Of a DNA stretch of 64,000 nucleotides, positions 59,160-64,000 are shown one piece after another. Position 1 is the first letter of the stretch. The number at the start of each line of letters is the position of its first letter. Position numbers and translations under genes: made by a program. Where the stretch lies: the NCBI GenBank assembly GCA_031835245.1, contig JAVKOQ010000002.1, forward strand, positions 174,501 through 238,500, given 5' to 3'. The stretch is from Balamuthia mandrillaris (taxonomy: Eukaryota > Discosea > Longamoebia > Balamuthiidae). A model generated the notes under the pieces. The model was not told where the DNA came from. It was given only the letters and a program-made list of their open reading frames with translations, and made no database searches.

Positions 59160-62100
59160 TCAGGAGGAAAGGGCAGGCCTATTTCGTTTGCCAATGCGCC
59201 TGTTCCATTGGGGTGAGGGGCACTCTTCCAGCTCCGCTTCTTCCCGTAAAGTTGTCTCCGCAAAGTAACTCCATCCGGTGTGCCCTATTTTTGTTAAAAC
59301 ATTTTGTGAAAGGTGAATAATTGAGAAAAAGAAGAAGGGAGGATTATAAAGGCACTCAACCTGATATAACATTTTTGACAGCATCTTCATTGTGTGCGAC
59401 TTTAACGATAACACGAGCTAACGTAACAATGGCTGCCATATTGGGATTTCGTGCGCCTCTTCCTTTGCTTTGGCTAGTAAAACGCAGAGCAGAGAAATGA
59501 AGGACGAAGCCAAAGAGAGAAAAATCAACAGATTAAAAGTGGATACAAAAGTTAACATCTGCGCATAATGATTGGTAATGAAAGGATGAATACCATAGAA
59601 GATTGTTTTCTCTGTTTGCTGCCACGATCCGGTCCAACAATTTATGTTCTTTGAGGATCTGCAAACAGCGAAACAAAAAACCAGAAAAAACAAGAAAAAG
59701 AAAAAAAAAGGCGTAGACCAAGTTAGCAAGTTGACGATCTTAAGGAAAAAAAGTCAAAGGCCACGAACACTGCATTTTAGAGTAACCAACTCCTTGTGGA
59801 AAAAAACGCTTCGAAAGAGTGTAGTAACAGCATTGTGAAGTACGTTGTTGTTGTGGTTGTTGAACAGGAGATCCATGACCACTTCCCAGAAATTGCATTG
59901 AGACAAACAGGTGAAGAAACGTTGGCGAATGGCACCGGGAACAAAGGAAGAGAGTAAGTGATTAAACACCAACCCCATAAAGCGGGTAGCCTTATATCGG
60001 GTGAGACCGCTCTGGCTTGACGAAGAGCCGCCAGAGATTATGCTGAGTAATAAGTGCAGATTCTCGGTCAGGGCGCTGAACAAGCGATCAGTTAACTGAG
60101 TGCTATCTTCTCCACCTTGTTTTTTTCGTACAGCTCTGGCTTTTTCTAACCGCTCCTTCCCAGTGAGGAGGGGAGGTACCGCTAGCCTATTTGCATCATT
60201 CTTTCGCCGCAACCTGGAACTTTGTTGCTGCTGTGGTGTCACAAACTTATCCTCCTCCTTTTGTTTTTCCTTAGCTACCGGCTGTTTTTCGCCATTTGCC
60301 TCGTCTTCATCCCTCTCTGTCACTTCTTTATATTCGCTTTCTCTTTGCTCAATTTCCTGTAGTACGACTGTAGTCTTCTCTGCCACGGCGTTGGGTTGCT
60401 CCTTCAATTTGGCCATGACCGTGGCCTCTACTTGGGCATCTTCCTGCCGTTGCTCTGTGACCAATGCCTTCACCTTGTTAGTTTTACGGCTGCTGCTGTT
60501 GCTTGTAGACCCTTCATCTCCCCCATCCTCATCTTCATCTTCTTCAGCTCCTGGTTTGTGGCGCGGAGTGTGCACAACGATATTGAGTCCACTTCCCTCT
60601 TGTTGTTCTACTAACACGCCGCCACCGTTGCCACTGCCCGTCGAGTTGAGGGGTGGAACTGGAGTCGCATTGTGCTGCTGCCGTTCCCAGTCGTAGAGTA
60701 ACAATTCCTCCATTATCTCAAGGCCTTCACAGACGACAACGCTATTCTAATGATTTGCAAGTCCATATTAAAAAAAACACACACACGCACCACACACATG
60801 CAAATAAGAGCAGGACCCACCTTATGTGATAAAACTGCCGAGATAAAAGGCTTCAATCTTTCGGTGCTAACTAACTCAAGAAACAACGAAGGAGAGGGCA
60901 TTCTTTTCTTGATATGTCGCTTGGCAAAAATAATGATCTCTTTGTAAATAGCCGCAGCATGCTCAGTCACAACATCGTGCTGTCGTGCGTCGAGCTCTTC
61001 CTCCATTTCCACAATTTCTCTAGGCGTGCTGTTGGCTGGTTTTCTGGGTTCCTGCAAAATGCGATCCAGCAACCCGCTCACAAAATTTCCTTCTATTAAC
61101 CACTTGAAGAGAGTCAGAAGAAAAGTTTCCAGAAAAAAGAAGAGAAAATGGTGAGGGAGAAGAAATGTTGGTTTGAGAGGAAGGCACAGGGATCAAAAGC
61201 AAACCAAGTTGAACAGTTCAGCCTTTTCTGGCCGAATGCCAAACAACACGGAGCCTTTGATGACACCAAACTTGAGTTGATTTGAAGGTTGGGCAGCAAT
61301 AGGCCTACACGGAGAGATCATCGATATTGACGTTACGAGAAGGTTAAATACAGACAAGTGTTGCAGATGGCAAAGCATAGATAAGGTAAAGTCCACAGGA
61401 TCAGTTCTCACTAAATAATGGATTACCTACGGGATAATAGTTGAAAGGTGAGAGAGCGAGCGAGGGAGCGAGAGAATGAGAAAGAGAAAAGAACGGCGAA
61501 GAGAACAGAAGAAGCGCAAGAGGAAAGGGAAGAAAGAGAGCTTTTTAACGCAGGTGGTACTTTTTCTTTGGTGTGAGGCCGAAAGGCTAATATCTGGGCA
61601 AGGTTGGATATTTGAGGAGGAGGTGGTACGTAAGGGCTTCCCTCACAAAAGAGGCGGTGGGCTTGCTTGAAACGCGAGAAAAAGAAGGCAATCATGCCCT
61701 TCACGTTGTCTGGTGTAAAAATGCCGCCGTTGCTCACTTCGTTTCCCAAAAGCTCCACGCAAACACTTGTGTAACTGTCATGCGTAAACATTTTGGTACA
61801 ATTAAAAGTGAGCAAGGACCCTATTCCCTCTCTCCCTCTCTCTCTCTCTCTCTCTCTGTCTGTCAACAAAGCAAAGATGAAAGGTTTACGGTAATGGTTC
61901 GTCGTGATGAAAAGCAACTTGTAGAGATTGGCTGCAATAAGAGAGTGCATGCGAAGAAGGAAAGGGTCTTCCTTCGTTAACAGCTTGCCATAAGATCTCC
62001 CCAAATACAGACGGCTCGTTCAGACTTAAATGCCAAAAAGAAAATGTGAGGGAAGGGAAAGCAAAGGTAGCAGCAGAGGAGCGAGTTACGCAGTCAGAAG

Positions 62101-62404
62101 GTGTTGGTTGCCCAGTCGTGCTTCCCAGAGCAAATGCTCCGGTTCTACTTCCATGAAAAGGTCTTCAAAGCAAGGCCCTCCAGTTTTCTCCTGAACTTTT
62201 AGCCATTCGGTAACGTACTGGTAACCAATGCCATCTGGACGGAGCAATCGGTGATGAAAAACCCTCATTGTTAGGGAGTAAAGAATTGTTTGCAAAAAAA
62301 GAATGAGAGACTTTACCAACACGAGCGGGTGGTCTTTCCGGGATGAACTTCAAGCCGCTTGGTGTTATGATAGGATCTAACGTAAATTTGTACGAGGCCT
62401 CCAT
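59160..62404 (-). CDS. PP6 regulatory subunit (SAPS family)
   Basis: Eleven proposed exons: 62,317-62,404, 62,090-62,234, 61,919-62,024, 61,561-61,827, 61,309-61,426, 61,205-61,254, 60,821-61,102, 59,769-60,746, 59,594-59,658, 59,361-59,473, 59,160-59,284; about 778 residues. Helical-repeat landmarks follow the SAPS order: EPEHLLWEARLGNQHLLT, VCVELLGNEV, WLIEGNFVSGLLDRILQEP, SILKEHKLLDRIVAANREN, NPNMAAIVTLARVIVK and the end GWSYFAETTLREE. SAPS proteins are scaffolds that direct the PP6/Sit4 phosphatase. Exon 8 carries a long acidic, Glu/Lys-rich insert. Recognition is from fold-level landmarks. The start of exon 4 lies in a (GA)n tract and is uncertain. Confidence 0.72.
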
Positions 62405-62910
62405 CTTTTCCCTCCTCCCGCCAAGTGCTTAACCAGTCATGTGCTATTCCCACTGAGACAAAGGGGGGAAACTGTGATCTCGGTTTTGTCTAGTACTACT
62501 ACCGCTACGGCGTTGCGAGAACAGCAAGAGCAGGGCCGTTTGTAGCGTGGTGGACTTTTTTTTTTTGCTCTTTTGGCGCTATTTATTGTCGACAACACCT
62601 CGAACAAGGAGTGCGCCATCGCGCTACCTCGGGCAGAAGTGATCATCGCATGACTGACGCGAGCGTGCTTGAAGGCTCGCTGGGTGAGGCCAAAAGGACA
62701 TGCTTTTGTGTTGAAAAATCTTCGAGCACTGCCGATGGACTTGCCAAGCGGGATCTTGGACACTACCGACTTCACGAAGCAGCCGCTAAGCAACAACCCC
62801 GGTACGCGTCCAGCCTCCTGGTCTACGCCCAGTGCCAAGTTTCCTCCTTTAAAACGCTGAAAAAAAAACAACAAAACACAAAGCAAGGTTTAAAGTTATT
62901 TATTTTAAGC
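62405..62910. other. Intergenic region with one open minus-strand frame
   Basis: A minus-strand frame (62,437 to about 62,860) of higher GC than both sides includes SIGSARRFFNTKACPFGLTQ and HSLFEVLSTINSAKR. It lacks a good start and family. It could be a small gene, an extra 5' exon region, or an insert. Low confidence. Confidence 0.25.
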
Positions 62911-64000
62911 TTAAAGTTTGTTTAATAATGTTTTACAAATTTCAAGACATTCATGAGAAATATGTTGTTCTGCTATAATGGATTGAAGCAATGATTTCAA
63001 CCCGGAATGGGACAGTATGTTCTGGCAGTGTTCTAAGCCATTTAACCAAAAATAATCAGTTCACACAAATCCAACCCAGAAAAAGAAATAGCAAGGAAAC
63101 AAAAGAGAAGGGAAAAGGAAAGGAAAAGAGAAAAGGGAAAAGAGAAGATCTTCTGAAAGGAAAGAAAAAGGACATAAAGACAAAGAAAAAGAAAAACAAA
63201 CCATAAGTTGTAAAAGTAATAAAAGTTGTTAAAACAACTTTTTGTACTTTTTCACTTTTTGCTTGAGTGACAAGTCGCAATAAAAGCTCGAATATATCAC
63301 TCTCTGCTATCATTTTACAATGTTGTTCATTGTTCATGGATAAGTAGTTAACGGCTTGCACTCCTTCTAACTGTAAAATATCAAAAGAAGATTCTAAAAG
63401 AAACTTCAATAAACCTAACCCTCCTTTTTCAATTATTTCTTCTTGTATATTTCCTATTTTTAAAGTGGTTGTGTTTGCTTGTGAATAAAAGAAAGTATAA
63501 ACGAATACAGGAAGAAAATAACATAGACAAAGAGATAATACATCCAAAAGAAAAGTGACAAAAATGAAAATATTAACAAAATAGTTAAAGTAAAAAAAAA
63601 GAAGAAAATAAAACCATTTTCTGCTGTAAGGATAGCTAGGAGTCTGCCTGCTTCTAACTGAATTCTTAAATCCTTTTCTTCTGCGCTATTTTCTTGCTTA
63701 TCTCTTGCATCGATAATAATGGCATCCTTAATCTCAATAAGAGGGGCAAGCCCCCCTGCTTCTACAAATTTGATTCTATTTTCCACTAACAAAAGGCAAA
63801 CATTAAATAAAATTTCATCAAAGCCAATATCAAAATCAACGCTTACTTACCTAAACGCATAAGACTGTTAAGGGCGAGGATGGCTGTGAATTTAACATGA
63901 GCAATGGTTGAGGGAAGTAACTCAATTAATGGCTTAAGGACTCCTTCTTCTACCATTATTTTCTTATTTTCCACTATCAAGAAACAGTAGAAATAATGGT
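62911..64000 (-). CDS. Armadillo-repeat protein, 3' part (runs off the window)
   Basis: Exons seen: 62,911-63,032, 63,202-63,477, 63,615-63,785, 63,851-63,973; the 5' part lies beyond 64,000. Repeats read VEEGVLKPLIELLPS, FVEAGGLAPLIEIKDAII, IIEKGGLGLLKFLLESSF and MIAESDIFELLLRLVTQAKS, the pattern of armadillo helices used for protein binding. It ends HECLEICKTLLNKL. Coding and intron sequence are much more AT-rich than all other host genes here, resembling the left island. Partner and role cannot be told from the repeats. Confidence 0.75.

Noticed and set aside
62611-62925. Plus-strand frame upstream of the SAPS gene
   Set aside because: Overlaps a longer minus-strand frame and has no domain, splice or start support; listed only as an uncertain region.

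Overview
The window is nuclear DNA of a eukaryotic microbe. Coding regions are split by many short GT-AG introns (mostly about 50-150 nt), and the gene set is eukaryotic: an Akt-type kinase, a Rho GTPase, DYRK1, eIF4B, eS24, an F-box/WD40 protein, a kinesin-10, a puromycin-sensitive aminopeptidase and a PP6 SAPS subunit. A fungal-type Zn2Cys6+PAS regulator next to an RWP-RK regulator, with a C2H2-tagged Fanzor, suits a free-living amoeba (Amoebozoa, Acanthamoeba/Balamuthia-like). That placement is inference. No rRNA, tRNA or CRISPR array was recognised.

Left part (1 to about 23.7 kb): an accessory, repeat-rich island. 1-13.9 kb is AT-rich and holds fragments of one LINE family, short TIR elements, purine/pyrimidine minisatellites, a 450-bp near-identical inverted repeat (3.6 and 13.1 kb) and two broken, unrecognised AT-rich coding relics (7.1-10.65 kb). 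From 13.96 to about 19.3 kb lies a minus-strand APE-type LINE: ORF1 with an RRM, endonuclease, reverse transcriptase, RNase H, C-terminal zinc finger and poly-A tail. It carries a few disabling changes and an internal inversion. Abutting its ORF1 is a 2.35-kb TIR element (19,278-21,627) carrying one intact Fanzor (eukaryotic TnpB-like, RNA-guided nuclease family). Two tiny elements in the gene-rich part (27.8 and 28.7 kb) share its termini. One has a perfect 10-bp target duplication; the other keeps about 54 bp of the Fanzor element's downstream end.

Right part (23.7-64 kb): a dense run of apparently intact host genes on both strands, in order: Akt-like kinase (-), coiled-coil protein (+), eS24 (-), small basic protein (+), Rho GTPase (+), DYRK1 (-), eIF4B-like (+), Zn2Cys6-PAS regulator (+), RWP-RK regulator (+), kinesin-10 (+), F-box/WD40 (-), RNase T2 (-), M1 aminopeptidase (-), MYND-SET protein (+), PP6 SAPS subunit (-), and the 3' end of an AT-rich armadillo-repeat gene (-) that leaves the window. 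These genes do not form one pathway. They cover signalling (Akt, Rho, DYRK1, PP6), translation (eIF4B, eS24), transcription (two zinc/RWP-RK regulators, SET), mitosis (kinesin-10) and protein or RNA turnover (F-box, aminopeptidase, RNase T2).

Exon models were built by hand from reading frame, splice consensus and family motifs. Sums of exon lengths are divisible by three for the complete models.
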